DNA of 64,000 nt from Ruminococcaceae bacterium UBA1417 (GCA_002305575.1 DBPP01000024.1:1973-65972), one strand, 5' to 3'; positions 8,451-17,164 are shown, numbered from the stretch's first letter. Numbers and translations are program-made. The notes: generated from the sequence alone by a model not told the origin.

Positions 8451-9923
8451 ATGCTTACACCCGTGCAAATCAAGTCATACAGGTTCCAGTCCGCCGGCAG
8501 GGGACTTTATAAATCGGACGAGGTAGACCAGTTTTTTGAAAAGGTGTCGGCCTCCTACGAGCATATATTCAGGGAAAACAGCGAGCTTGTAAAGAGAGTC
8601 GGTCTTCTTGCCGACAAAATAGAGGAGTACCGCAGGGACGAGGAACTGATAAAAAAGACTCTGATTGTGGCGCAGAGAAAAGCCGACGAAATTGAAAACG
8701 AGGCGGCAGCCGCAAGCCGCAAGCGCATAGCCGACGCCGACAGGGAGGCGGAGGAAAAGCTTTCGGCGGCAAGGGCAAAGGCAGACGGGCTGCTGCGTTC
8801 CGCCGAGGCTTCGGCAAGCCAGCAGATAGCCGCCGCCACCGGCAAGGCGGAGCTTATAAAGATGAACGCCGAGGAAACGGCGGAGGCGAAGCTTGCGGAG
8901 GCGCAGACAAAGGTTGACGCCATGCTCGGCGGTCTTCAGAAGGAGGTCGCGCGTGAGCGCGAGGCGCTGAAAAGGATAAGATACGAAAGCAAATTCTTCA
9001 GAAAAAAACTTACCGATTCATATAACGAGCAGCTTCAGAGAATAAGCCAGATTCTGAGCTTCATTGACGAGGAAGTCCCCGCGGACTATGAAATCGCCGC
9101 CGAGCCGGTTGAGCCGGAAGCGGAAAAGGCTGTTTTAAATGTTGCGGCAGCCGATACAACGCAGCAGAAGCAGGAAGAGCGAATCGAGGACAGGCTTCAG
9201 GCGGTGCTGAACGCGGAGCGCCCGACAACCGCGAATACGGAGCCGACAGAGCCTGAAACCGAAGCTCCCGAAACGGCCGAAGTGAGCGTTGAGGATATAA
9301 TCGAGCCGGTTAAAGAGCCGGAGGTCCCGGCAGCCGAGGAAAAGCCGGTATTCGCACAAGCCGACGAGGAAAAGACAGAGGAGCCGAAGGAGCAGGCATC
9401 AACAGAAGCAAAAGAGGATTCCGAAGAAGACGCGGTGTTTGTCTACGGCGACGAAAAAACCGACGTAGAAAGTACCTCTTACATAATGCAGACGCCTCAA
9501 AAAGCAAGGTCGGTAGACGAGCTTGCAAGCAAATACGGTAATGCGGAGGGCGATTTCGACGGCTTCAATAACGCTGCCGAGGAAACGGCGTCAGCCACCG
9601 AAGCCGAAGACGATACGGCTGACGACAACGACGACGAGGGCTTCAGAATAAGCCTTGAACAGTTTGTGGCGGAGGAAGACGAGGAAGAATCAAAGGCCAC
9701 GGCGGAAACGGTGGAAAGCAGGCTGCGCAGGTCGTTCTTCGGCCGCCGCGACAACGATGACGACGATGACGACGACGATGATGACGAATACGACGAAGAT
9801 GATGACGACGATGACGACGAATATGATGATGACGAATACGACGATGATGATGAAGATGACGACGAAGATGACGACGAAGATGACGAGCGTCCGCGTCGTT
9901 TCAAGGGCTTCTTCAAAAAATAA
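8451..9923 (+). CDS. divIVA: DivIVA-domain protein with poly-aspartate C-terminal tail
   Basis: DivIVA proteins bind curved membrane at septa and poles and recruit division or cell-wall factors. The N-terminus (MLTPVQIKSYRFQSAGRGLY, then EVDQFFEKV) is a good DivIVA domain, followed by a long Ala/Glu/Lys coiled coil to about residue 200. At 490 residues it is much longer than ordinary DivIVA. A Glu/Pro/Ala-rich segment (about 215-400) leads into an almost uninterrupted Asp run (about 433-480), and the last residues are basic (RPRRFKGFFKK). The ATG at 8451 follows GAGGAGATAGG. Membership of the DivIVA family is confident; the function of the tail is unknown. Confidence 0.88.
   Translation: MLTPVQIKSYRFQSAGRGLYKSDEVDQFFEKVSASYEHIFRENSELVKRVGLLADKIEEYRRDEELIKKTLIVAQRKADEIENEAAAASRKRIADADREAEEKLSAARAKADGLLRSAEASASQQIAAATGKAELIKMNAEETAEAKLAEAQTKVDAMLGGLQKEVAREREALKRIRYESKFFRKKLTDSYNEQLQRISQILSFIDEEVPADYEIAAEPVEPEAEKAVLNVAAADTTQQKQEERIEDRLQAVLNAERPTTANTEPTEPETEAPETAEVSVEDIIEPVKEPEVPAAEEKPVFAQADEEKTEEPKEQASTEAKEDSEEDAVFVYGDEKTDVESTSYIMQTPQKARSVDELASKYGNAEGDFDGFNNAAEETASATEAEDDTADDNDDEGFRISLEQFVAEEDEEESKATAETVESRLRRSFFGRRDNDDDDDDDDDDEYDEDDDDDDDEYDDDEYDDDDEDDDEDDDEDDERPRRFKGFFKK
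9750..9889 (+). repeat. GAC/GAT trinucleotide repeat tract inside divIVA
   Basis: About 140 bp consist almost only of GAC and GAT codons with a few GAA and TAT/TAC codons. They encode an Asp-rich tail broken by EY and DE units. Such tracts can vary in length by replication slippage. The complementary strand reads as a long Ser/Tyr artefact frame. Confidence 0.85.
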
Positions 9924-9947
9924 AAAGCGGTTTTCCGGGGTGAGATA

Positions 9948-10430
9948 ATGCGAAGAGCTTTAGCGTTCACGGTCATTGCGGCGCTTGTCGCGGCGGACCG
10001 TCTGATAAAGGCGGCGGCCGAGTCGGCGCTTCGGGGCCTGAACGATTACCCGAAGCTCGACGGATTTATCGCCCTGCGCTATATAAAAAACACCGGCGCC
10101 GCGTTCGGCATATTCAGCGGAAAAACAAAGATTCTCGCTTTGTGTACAGGCATTGTGCTGCTCGCCGGCTTTGTTTTGCTGATGTCGGGCAGAATAAAAA
10201 GCAACCTGCTTTTCGCCGCGGCGGTGCTTATAGTTTCGGGAGGCCTCGGCAACCTTTACGACAGGGTCTTTATAGGTTATGTTGTCGATTATATAGAGCT
10301 GCTTTTTGTAAGCTTTGCGGTGTTTAATTTTGCCGACTGCCTTATAACAGCCGGCGCGGCGCTTATAATCATTTATATCATAGCCGACACTGTCCGCGAG
10401 GCAAAGGGAAAAAGGAGTCGTCGGGCTTGA
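9948..10430 (+). CDS. lspA: Lipoprotein signal peptidase LspA
   Basis: LspA is the membrane aspartyl protease that removes signal peptides from diacylglyceryl-modified prolipoproteins. The 160-residue sequence has four hydrophobic segments and the family signatures: DRLIK after the first helix, NTGAAFGIF, the first catalytic Asp in GNLYDRVFIGYVVDYI and the second in FNFADC. The tail is basic. The ATG at 9948 follows GGGGTGAG. Its stop overlaps the TTG start of the pseudouridine synthase gene, the usual lspA-rluD pairing. Confidence 0.95.
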   Translation: MRRALAFTVIAALVAADRLIKAAAESALRGLNDYPKLDGFIALRYIKNTGAAFGIFSGKTKILALCTGIVLLAGFVLLMSGRIKSNLLFAAAVLIVSGGLGNLYDRVFIGYVVDYIELLFVSFAVFNFADCLITAGAALIIIYIIADTVREAKGKRSRRA

Positions 10431-11344
10431 TACGCTTTACCGTTACAGATGAACAGGCGGGCATGCGGCTCGACAAAATGATGGCGGCGGAATATCCCGA
10501 CGCTTCGCGCTCCTTCGTTCAGAGGATGATAGAGGAGGGCGGCGTCACGGTAAACGGACGCGTCCCGTCAAAGAGCGAAAAGCTTAAAGCAGGCGACGAA
10601 ATTCTTATTACTCCCTTTGAGGTAAAAGAGCTTTCGGCGGAGCCTCAGAATATACCGCTCGACATCCGCTACGAGGATGACGACCTGCTTGTCGTTAACA
10701 AGCCGAGAGGCATGGTGGTTCATCCCGCGGCAGGCAATTACAGCGGCACGCTTGTAAACGCGCTTCTCAGCTACTGCAAAAACAGCCTTTCCGGCATAAA
10801 CGGCGTCATAAGACCGGGCATAGTCCACAGGATAGACAAGGACACAAGCGGACTTTTAATAGTCGCGAAAAACGACTTTGCGCACTGCTCGCTTGCGAAG
10901 CAGATAAAGGAGCACAGCTTTAAGCGTGAGTATTCGGCTGTTGTCCACGGAAGGCTTAAGGAGCCCGCGGGCACAATAAACGCGCCCATCGGCAGAAGCG
11001 AGCGCGACAGGAAAAAAATGTGCGTAACATACAAAAACTCGCGCGAGGCAACAACACATTTCGAGGTTATATACGAGTATGAAAAGTTCAGCCTTGTCAG
11101 ACTGCGGCTCGAAACAGGCAGAACGCATCAAATAAGGGTGCATATGGCATATATCGGTCATCCAGTGGCGGGCGACACGGTTTACGGGCCGAAAAACGGC
11201 GTCAGGCTCGGCGGTCAGTGCCTTCACGCAGGCTTAATCGGCTTTTGTCACCCGCGCGACGGCAGATACATCGAAATAGTGTCCGAGCTGCCCGATTACT
11301 TTGAAAGCTTTCTCGGCAGTCTCACGCGTCCGTTATCGCAATAG
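10427..11344 (+). CDS. RluD-type 23S rRNA pseudouridine synthase
   Basis: This RluA-family enzyme isomerises uridines in large-subunit rRNA. The 305-residue protein has an N-terminal S4 RNA-binding domain (GMRLDKMMAAEYPDASRSFV) and a catalytic domain with HRIDKDTSGLLIVAKND, where the Asp near residue 139 is the nucleophile, followed by ETGRTHQIRVHMAYIGHPV. The start is TTG 10427, overlapping the lspA stop by four bases behind AAAGGAG. RluD is the usual lspA neighbour in Firmicutes, but the exact target uridines cannot be read from the sequence. Confidence 0.92.
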   Translation: MIRFTVTDEQAGMRLDKMMAAEYPDASRSFVQRMIEEGGVTVNGRVPSKSEKLKAGDEILITPFEVKELSAEPQNIPLDIRYEDDDLLVVNKPRGMVVHPAAGNYSGTLVNALLSYCKNSLSGINGVIRPGIVHRIDKDTSGLLIVAKNDFAHCSLAKQIKEHSFKREYSAVVHGRLKEPAGTINAPIGRSERDRKKMCVTYKNSREATTHFEVIYEYEKFSLVRLRLETGRTHQIRVHMAYIGHPVAGDTVYGPKNGVRLGGQCLHAGLIGFCHPRDGRYIEIVSELPDYFESFLGSLTRPLSQ

Positions 11345-11359
11345 AAAAGAGGGGTCGTT

Positions 11360-11842
11360 ATGGGAAAAAGCAATAAGATTCTCACAATACTGATAGTTGC
11401 GATTTCTGTCGTCTCGGTGCTTTTTGCAACTACCATCGGAATTCATTATCTGCTCGGAAACCCGCTTGAGGTTGTGATTCCGGCAGACATGAACGCCTTT
11501 ACCGTAGTAAACGGCGGCGATTTTTCAAACCGCGAGTTTGCCAGCTTAATAAGGGGAATGAAGCGGCAGAATCTGAATTATATGCAGGTTGCCGACTACT
11601 GCTACTGCGCGCGCGGCGAGCACACATACGATTACCTCAACGAAATGATGTCCGAAAACGGCTACGAGTACATAGGCCGCAACAGCAGCGACAAGAACAT
11701 GCGTTGCTTTTACAAGGCGGGAGTTAAAAGCATAAGATGGGTGCGCGTAGAGTACGACATACACGGCGTCTGGGCGACGTGGAATCTGGGCGACCTTGAA
11801 AAATACGATCTGGCAAAGGACGGGTACAAAACAATGGACTAA
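11360..11842 (+). CDS. Small membrane-anchored protein of unknown function
   Basis: I do not recognise this 160-residue protein. A short basic N-terminus is followed by one hydrophobic segment (about residues 8-30). The rest is probably extracytoplasmic and contains an ADYCYCARGEH segment and a further cysteine near the middle of the domain, so a disulphide or metal site is possible. The ATG at 11360 is preceded by GAGGGG. It lies 15 bp after the pseudouridine synthase gene and 39 bp before the transketolase genes. Confidence 0.75.
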   Translation: MGKSNKILTILIVAISVVSVLFATTIGIHYLLGNPLEVVIPADMNAFTVVNGGDFSNREFASLIRGMKRQNLNYMQVADYCYCARGEHTYDYLNEMMSENGYEYIGRNSSDKNMRCFYKAGVKSIRWVRVEYDIHGVWATWNLGDLEKYDLAKDGYKTMD

Positions 11843-11881
11843 ATCCCGTTTTACATTGTATATATTTTGGAGGTGGCTGTA

Positions 11882-12724
11882 TTGGATGCAGCGGCAAAAA
11901 AGCAGCTAAAAATAACTGCATGTAAAGTAAGAATGGGCATAATAGAAAGCGTATATAACGCCAAGTCCGGTCATCCGGGAGGCTCGCTATCGGCGGCCGA
12001 TATCATAACCTATCTCTACTTCGCGAAGATGAATATCGATCCGTCAAAGCCACAGTGGGAGGACCGTGACCGATTTGTCCTCTCAAAGGGTCATATCTCG
12101 CCCTGCCTTTACTCGGTGCTCGCACACAGGGGCTTTTTCCCGGTCGACGAGCTTAAGACCTTCCGCAAGGTCGAGTCAAGGCTTCAGGGTCATCCGAGCA
12201 TGAGGTACACGCCGGGCGTCGACATGAGCTCGGGCTCGCTCGGTCAGGGCATTTCAACCGCCGTCGGTATGGCTCTCGGCGCGAAGCTCGGCGGCAAAAA
12301 ACTTCGTGTTTATTCTGTTCTCGGCGACGGAGAAATACAGGAGGGTCAGGTCTGGGAGGCTGCCATGTACGCCGCCGCAAAGGGGCTTGACAATCTTGTC
12401 GCCGTTGTAGACAACAACAATCTTCAGATAGACGGCTCAATAGCGGAGGTCAACTCGCCATATCCTATTCCCGAAAAGTTCAAGGCGTTCGGCTGGAACG
12501 TCATTGAAATCTGCGCCCACAGCTTCGACGAAATCGAGGCTGCCTTCAACGCCGCGGAGGAGTTCAAGGGAAAGCCGACGGCTATTATCGCTCAAAGCAT
12601 AAAGGGCAAGGGCGTTTCCTTCATGGAAAATCAGTACTCGTGGCACGGCACGGCGCCGAACGCCGAGCAGTACGAGCAGGCAATGAGCGAGCTTAAAGCA
12701 GCTCTTGCGGAATTGGAGGGTTGA
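11882..12724 (+). CDS. Transketolase, N-terminal (TPP-binding) subunit
   Basis: Transketolase moves two-carbon units between sugar phosphates in the pentose phosphate pathway. This 280-residue half carries the thiamine-pyrophosphate domain: KSGHPGGSLSAADI, the HRGFFP segment, GSLGQGISTAVGMALG, and the Mg/TPP motif GDGEIQEGQVWEA followed by DNNNLQIDG. The start is set at TTG 11882, seven bases after GGAGG; an upstream in-frame TTG at 11867 lacks such a site. The C-terminal half is the next gene. Two-chain transketolases are common in Clostridia and Archaea. Confidence 0.93.
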   Translation: MDAAAKKQLKITACKVRMGIIESVYNAKSGHPGGSLSAADIITYLYFAKMNIDPSKPQWEDRDRFVLSKGHISPCLYSVLAHRGFFPVDELKTFRKVESRLQGHPSMRYTPGVDMSSGSLGQGISTAVGMALGAKLGGKKLRVYSVLGDGEIQEGQVWEAAMYAAAKGLDNLVAVVDNNNLQIDGSIAEVNSPYPIPEKFKAFGWNVIEICAHSFDEIEAAFNAAEEFKGKPTAIIAQSIKGKGVSFMENQYSWHGTAPNAEQYEQAMSELKAALAELEG

Positions 12725-12726
12725 TT

Positions 12727-13674
12727 ATGGCAGATACTACTTTAAAGATAGCAACGCGCGACAGCTACGGCAAGGCACTTGTCGAGCTTGGCGCGAAAAA
12801 CGATAAAATAGTCGTTCTCGACGCCGACCTTGCGGCGGCCACTAAAACAGGGGCGTTCAAAAAGGCTTACCCCGACAGGTTTTTTGACACGGGCATAGCC
12901 GAGGCTAATATGATGTGCATAGCGGGCGGTCTTTCAACAATGGGCTACACCGTTTTCGCAAGTACTTTCGCCATGTTCGCGGCAGGCAGGGCGTTCGAGC
13001 AGGTAAGAAACACAATAGGCTATCCGCATCTTAACGTAAAAATCGGCGCCACTCACGCGGGCATATCCGTCGGCGAGGACGGGGCGAGCCACCAGTGCTG
13101 CGAGGACATTGCGCTGATGAGAACTATCCCCGGCATGGTCGTCATTAATCCGGCCGACGATGTCGAGGCGAGAGCGGCGGTTTATGCCGCTGCCGGATAC
13201 GAGGGCCCCGTTTATCTGCGCTTCGGCAGGCTTGCAACGCCCGTGCTGTTCGATGACGGCTACAGCTTTGAAATAGGCAAGGGCGTCATGCTCTGCGAGG
13301 GCACCGACGTTACTATAGTCGCGACAGGTCTTATGGTGGGCGAGGCGGTAGCCGCGCGCGAGCTGTTGGCGAACGATGGCATTTCCGCGGCCGTAGTCAA
13401 CATGGCTACCATAAAGCCGCTTGACAGGGACATAATAGTGAGCGCCGCCGAAAAAACAGGAGCCATTGTCACCGCTGAGGAGCACAGCATAATAGGCGGT
13501 CTCGGAGCGACCGTAGCCGAAACAGTGTGCGAAACGAAGCCCGTTCCCGTTGTCCGCGTAGGAGTCGAGGATACCTTCGGGCGTTCCGGCCCCGCCGTCG
13601 AGCTTCTTCACCTGTTCGGGCTTGACGCCGCGAATATCGCGGAAAAAGCAAAGAAAGCCGTTTCGATGAAATAA
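12727..13674 (+). CDS. Transketolase, C-terminal subunit
   Basis: This 315-residue half provides the pyrimidine-binding and C-terminal domains of the split transketolase. It shows the GIAEANMMCIAGGLSTMGY segment with the catalytic Glu, then TFAMFAAGRAFEQVRN, HAGISVGEDGASHQ, and a C-terminal transketolase domain with TAEEHSIIGGLGATVAE. The ATG at 12727 follows GGAGGG, two bases after the stop of the N-terminal subunit, so the halves are almost certainly co-translated at equal levels. Confidence 0.93.
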   Translation: MADTTLKIATRDSYGKALVELGAKNDKIVVLDADLAAATKTGAFKKAYPDRFFDTGIAEANMMCIAGGLSTMGYTVFASTFAMFAAGRAFEQVRNTIGYPHLNVKIGATHAGISVGEDGASHQCCEDIALMRTIPGMVVINPADDVEARAAVYAAAGYEGPVYLRFGRLATPVLFDDGYSFEIGKGVMLCEGTDVTIVATGLMVGEAVAARELLANDGISAAVVNMATIKPLDRDIIVSAAEKTGAIVTAEEHSIIGGLGATVAETVCETKPVPVVRVGVEDTFGRSGPAVELLHLFGLDAANIAEKAKKAVSMK

Positions 13675-13726
13675 TCACAAAACGTACGGTAATTGTATGC
13701 CGTCGGCAATAATGAGGACAATAATT

Positions 13727-14860
13727 ATGAGCGACGAAAGAAAAGATATACGTTTCAAAAAGGCGTTTATAGGCGGCTTCAAACGTCAGAGCGTTGCGGG
13801 CTATATAGAGGAGCTTCAGAAGGAGCTTTTTGAAAGCCGCGCGGCGGAGGCAAAGGCCGTCAGGGACTTTGAGGAATACCGCGTCAGGGAAAGCGTAGAG
13901 AAGCAAAATGCGGCGCTCGACTCCAACGAGAATCAAAGGCTGCGTATGGAGCTTGAGGAGGCAAAAACAAAGCTTGCCGCGCTCGAGAACAGCGGCAGTC
14001 CCGCCGAAGCCGACGCGTCTGAAATTGAAGCAGAGCTTATGCGTGAGCGCGGCATTTCCGAGTCGCTCCGTCTGAATGTCGCGGAGCTTAAAAAGCAGCT
14101 CAGCGAGGAGTATTCGGCAAACGAACTGCTTGCCGCCGGGTTAAACGAAAAAAACAGCGAAATAGCCGCGTTAAACGAAAGGCTGTCAGCCGTAGGGGAT
14201 ATCGGGAGCGACGCCATTGACGCCGAAGGAATAAAAGCGGAGGCGGCGGCGGAGCTTGAAAATGTCCGCGATGAAGCCGCTGTCCAAATAGAAAAGGCAA
14301 ACGCCGAAGCCGCAGTTCTCAGAGCGGAGCTTGAAAATGTCCGCAATGAAGCCGCTGCCCAAACAGAAAAGGCAAACGCCGAAGCCGCGGTTCTCAGAGT
14401 AGAGCTTGAAAATGCCGAAAGGCAGTTAGAAGAAGCGCGCGAATCCGCAGAGGCTTTTTCCGCCGCGGTATCGGAACAGGAAAGCAATGAAGCTGCCGAC
14501 ACGGAAGAAATCGTAGTTGAGGACGCGGTCGGGCAGGCTGAGACTGTAACGGCGGAAGAATCGGAAGCTCCCGAAACTGCGCCCGCAGACGCGATACCTC
14601 AGGAAGCGCCGGCTGAAGAACAAAACGGGGCTGAGGAACAGGCAATTCCTCAGGAGGTAACCCCGGAAACGGCGCGCGAAAAAGAGGAGCAGGAGACAAG
14701 AGCGGTCGAAGCGGATAAGGCGGGCGAAAATACAGACCTTCCGGAAGAAGCCAAAAAGTCGCCGCCGGCAGCTCCCACCGTATATGACAGGGATAAAATC
14801 GCCGGTATAATAGCAAAATATACAAGTATCCGCAACAAGTCGGATAACAATCATCAATAA
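13727..14860 (+). CDS. DivIVA-like coiled-coil protein with internal repeats
   Basis: The N-terminus (IRFKKAFIGGFKRQSVAGYI) resembles the membrane-binding start of DivIVA proteins. A long coiled coil rich in Glu, Ala and Lys follows (about residues 25-245), including two near-identical 25-residue units beginning ELENVR. The next 100 residues are acidic, Pro/Glu/Ala-rich and probably disordered, and the final 30 residues are basic (YDRDKIAGIIAKYTSIRNKS). The ATG at 13727 follows GAGGA; an in-frame ATG at 13697 lacks a site. It has 377 residues. It is likely a scaffold or cytoskeletal protein, but no specific function can be assigned. Confidence 0.75.
   Translation: MSDERKDIRFKKAFIGGFKRQSVAGYIEELQKELFESRAAEAKAVRDFEEYRVRESVEKQNAALDSNENQRLRMELEEAKTKLAALENSGSPAEADASEIEAELMRERGISESLRLNVAELKKQLSEEYSANELLAAGLNEKNSEIAALNERLSAVGDIGSDAIDAEGIKAEAAAELENVRDEAAVQIEKANAEAAVLRAELENVRNEAAAQTEKANAEAAVLRVELENAERQLEEARESAEAFSAAVSEQESNEAADTEEIVVEDAVGQAETVTAEESEAPETAPADAIPQEAPAEEQNGAEEQAIPQEVTPETAREKEEQETRAVEADKAGENTDLPEEAKKSPPAAPTVYDRDKIAGIIAKYTSIRNKSDNNHQ
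14252..14417 (+). repeat. 75-bp tandem direct repeat (two copies plus a partial third)
   Basis: GAGCTTGAAAATGTCCGC starts at 14252 and again at 14327, and a truncated third unit starts at 14402. The units encode 25-residue coiled-coil blocks of the DivIVA-like gene. The period preserves the reading frame. Confidence 0.9.
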
Positions 14861-14870
14861 GGACGTTTAT

Positions 14871-15446
14871 ATGGCGGAATACAGCATCAACACGGCGGAT
14901 ATAAAAGATAAGGCAAAAGACTTAAGAGCCGGAGACAGAGTGTTGCTCTCCGGCTTTATCTTCACGGCGCGCGACGCGGCGCACAGGCGCATATGCTCGC
15001 TTATAGACGAGGGCGGCGAGCTGCCCTTTTGCCTTGACGGAGCGTGTATTTATTACGCGGGGCCAACTCCCGCTCCCCCCGGCGCAGTTATCGGAAGCTG
15101 CGGCCCCACAACCTCCGGGCGCATGGACAAATTTACTCCGAAACTTCTCAAACTGGGAATTGCCGCCATGATAGGCAAGGGTGAAAGAAGCCGCGAGGTA
15201 ACGGACGCCATTGTGAAATATAAGGCGGTCTACCTTTGCGCCGTGGGCGGCGCGGGCGCGCTGGCGGCGGAGTGCGTAAAAAGCTGCGAGGAAATAGCCT
15301 TTCACGACCTCGGCTGCGAGAGCGTCAAGCGCCTGACGGTCTCGGATTTTCCTCTTATAGTCGCGATTGACTGCGAGGGCGGAAATCTGTTTGGGCGAGG
15401 CGCAAAGAACGACGCTGAAAACCCGGAAGCAGTCTCACATATATAA
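14871..15446 (+). CDS. Class I fumarate hydratase/tartrate dehydratase, beta-type subunit
   Basis: This is the C-terminal (beta) domain of Fe-S hydro-lyases that interconvert fumarate and malate, or act on tartrate. The 191-residue product has the family layout: ADIKDKAKDLRAGDRVLLSG at the start, AGPTPAPPG, GSCGPTTSGRMDKFTPKLL, MIGKGER, and AVGGAGALAAECVK toward the end. The alpha subunit that holds the [4Fe-4S] cluster is not adjacent and is not in this window, so the enzyme must be completed by a gene elsewhere. The ATG at 14871 follows AAGGAC; the previous gene ends 10 bp upstream. Confidence 0.85.
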   Translation: MAEYSINTADIKDKAKDLRAGDRVLLSGFIFTARDAAHRRICSLIDEGGELPFCLDGACIYYAGPTPAPPGAVIGSCGPTTSGRMDKFTPKLLKLGIAAMIGKGERSREVTDAIVKYKAVYLCAVGGAGALAAECVKSCEEIAFHDLGCESVKRLTVSDFPLIVAIDCEGGNLFGRGAKNDAENPEAVSHI

Positions 15447-15465
15447 CGGAGAGCAGTAAAATGTT

Positions 15466-16515
15466 ATGGTAACATTAACGGCGTTTTTACAGCAGCTTTC
15501 TACTAACCCCGCGCTGCTCGTAACAACAGTTCTGACACTCGGCGTAATTCTCGTCAACGGCTGGACCGACGCGCCTAACGCCATTGCCACATGCGTTTCC
15601 ACACGCTCGCTTGGCATAAGAACGGCAATACTGATGGCGGCGGGCTGCAACTTTCTCGGCGTGCTCGTTATGACCGCCGTCAACGCGCAGGTGGCGCAGA
15701 CGATATACAACATGGCCGATTTCGGCGGAGATTCCCACAGGGCGCTTGTCGCCCTTTGCGCCGCGATGGTCGCCATAGTCCTCTGGGCGTCGGCGGCGTG
15801 GTATTTCGGCATCCCGACAAGCGAGAGCCACGCGCTGATAGCAGGAATATCGGGAGCGGCGATTGCCTTAAACGGCGGTTTCGGAGGAATAAACGGCGGC
15901 GAGTGGATTAAGGTAATTTACGGGCTTGTTCTTTCAACGCTGCTCGGCTTTTTTTCGGGGCTTATAACGGTAAGAATTGTCGAAACAATCTGCAAAAACA
16001 TTCCGCGTCAGAAAACAATAGGCTTTTTCAAGGGCGGACAGATTTTCGGCGGCGGCGCAATGGCGTTTATGCACGGCGCGCAGGACGGGCAGAAGTTCAT
16101 GGGCGTATTTCTTCTCGGCATGAGCCTTGCAAGCGGAAACGCAAAGACCACGGAATTTTCAATACCGCTGTGGCTTATGGTGCTCTGCTCCTCCGTTATG
16201 GCGCTCGGCACGTCCATAGGCGGCTATAAAATAATCAAATCTGTGGGCATGGACATGGTCAAGCTTGAAAAGTACGAGGGGTTTTCGGCCGACCTTGCGG
16301 GCGCGTTCTGCCTTTTGTTGTCCTCGCTTACCGGCCTGCCGGTCAGCACGACACACACAAAAACAACAGCCATTATGGGCGTCGGGGCAAACCGCAGGCT
16401 TACGAACGTAAACTGGGGAGTAGTAAAGGAAATGCTTTACGCATGGGTGCTTACGTTCCCCGGCTGCGGAGTTATAGGATATTTTACGGCGTTCATATTT
16501 ATGCGAATATTTTAA
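15466..16515 (+). CDS. pit: PiT family inorganic phosphate permease
   Basis: PiT proteins import phosphate with cations across the cytoplasmic membrane. The 349-residue protein is strongly hydrophobic, with about ten membrane segments, and has the two inverted PiT signatures: GWTDAPNAIATCVSTRSL in the N-terminal half and the GLPVSTTHTKTTAIMGVG segment near the C-terminus. The ATG at 15466 has a distant GGAGAG. A DUF47 gene follows after 7 bp, the usual partner. Confidence 0.92.
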   Translation: MVTLTAFLQQLSTNPALLVTTVLTLGVILVNGWTDAPNAIATCVSTRSLGIRTAILMAAGCNFLGVLVMTAVNAQVAQTIYNMADFGGDSHRALVALCAAMVAIVLWASAAWYFGIPTSESHALIAGISGAAIALNGGFGGINGGEWIKVIYGLVLSTLLGFFSGLITVRIVETICKNIPRQKTIGFFKGGQIFGGGAMAFMHGAQDGQKFMGVFLLGMSLASGNAKTTEFSIPLWLMVLCSSVMALGTSIGGYKIIKSVGMDMVKLEKYEGFSADLAGAFCLLLSSLTGLPVSTTHTKTTAIMGVGANRRLTNVNWGVVKEMLYAWVLTFPGCGVIGYFTAFIFMRIF

Positions 16516-16522
16516 ACGGGAA

Positions 16523-17164
16523 ATGGTGCCGATGCTAACGGGAAAAAAAGAAAAACAGGTAGACTATTTTGATTCGTTCATACAGCAGGCGCGGTACGCG
16601 TGCGATGCTGCCGAAATAATCGTTAAGCATTTCAATAGTTTCGACACGTTCGACATACCGAAAACGGTAGACATGCTTCACAGCGTCGAAACGGCGGGCG
16701 ACGCCGTCAAAAAAAAGCTTACGGAGGCACTTGCAAGGGAATTCCTGCCGCCCATAGAGCGCGAGGACATCCTGACATTAGCAAACGAGCTTGACGAGGT
16801 TACGGACAATGTCGAGGATATATTAAGGCATGTGTTTATGTACAACGTGTCGTCGATAAAGCCTGAGGCTCTGGAGTTTGTCGGCGTCGTTTTTGATATA
16901 TGCCGCGCCATGTGCAACATGATTGAGGAGTTCAAAAACTTCAAAAAGTCCGAAAAGCTGCACGGGCTCATAGTCGAGGTAAACCGTCTTGAGGAAAAGG
17001 GCGACGAGCTGTATATGCGCGCCATACGAAAGCTTTATGTTTCGGCGTGCGACCCGCGCGAGCTGATTGTCTGGACGAGGATATACTCGATTATCGAAAA
17101 CTGCTGCGACTGCTGCGAGCATGTCGCGGACGCCGTTGAAATGGCGGCGATGAAAAACACCTGA
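16523..17164 (+). CDS. DUF47 (PhoU-like) phosphate transport accessory protein
   Basis: DUF47 proteins are soluble, all-helical relatives of PhoU encoded next to PiT permeases and thought to modulate phosphate uptake. This 213-residue protein has no membrane segments, shows repeated acidic helices (REDILTLANELDEVTDNVED and VNRLEEKGDELYMRA) and ends with a Cys-rich segment (NCCDCCEHVADAVE), a helix common in this family. It begins 7 bp after the permease stop, so the pair is translationally linked. Confidence 0.9.
   Translation: MVPMLTGKKEKQVDYFDSFIQQARYACDAAEIIVKHFNSFDTFDIPKTVDMLHSVETAGDAVKKKLTEALAREFLPPIEREDILTLANELDEVTDNVEDILRHVFMYNVSSIKPEALEFVGVVFDICRAMCNMIEEFKNFKKSEKLHGLIVEVNRLEEKGDELYMRAIRKLYVSACDPRELIVWTRIYSIIENCCDCCEHVADAVEMAAMKNT

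Noticed and set aside
9497..9976. A serine-rich open frame on the - strand
   Set aside because: It is the antisense of the GAC/GAT aspartate tract in divIVA; poly-Ser is its direct shadow.
11882..13674. Transketolase broken by a frameshift
   Set aside because: Two-chain transketolase with separate starts and ribosome binding sites is normal in Clostridia.
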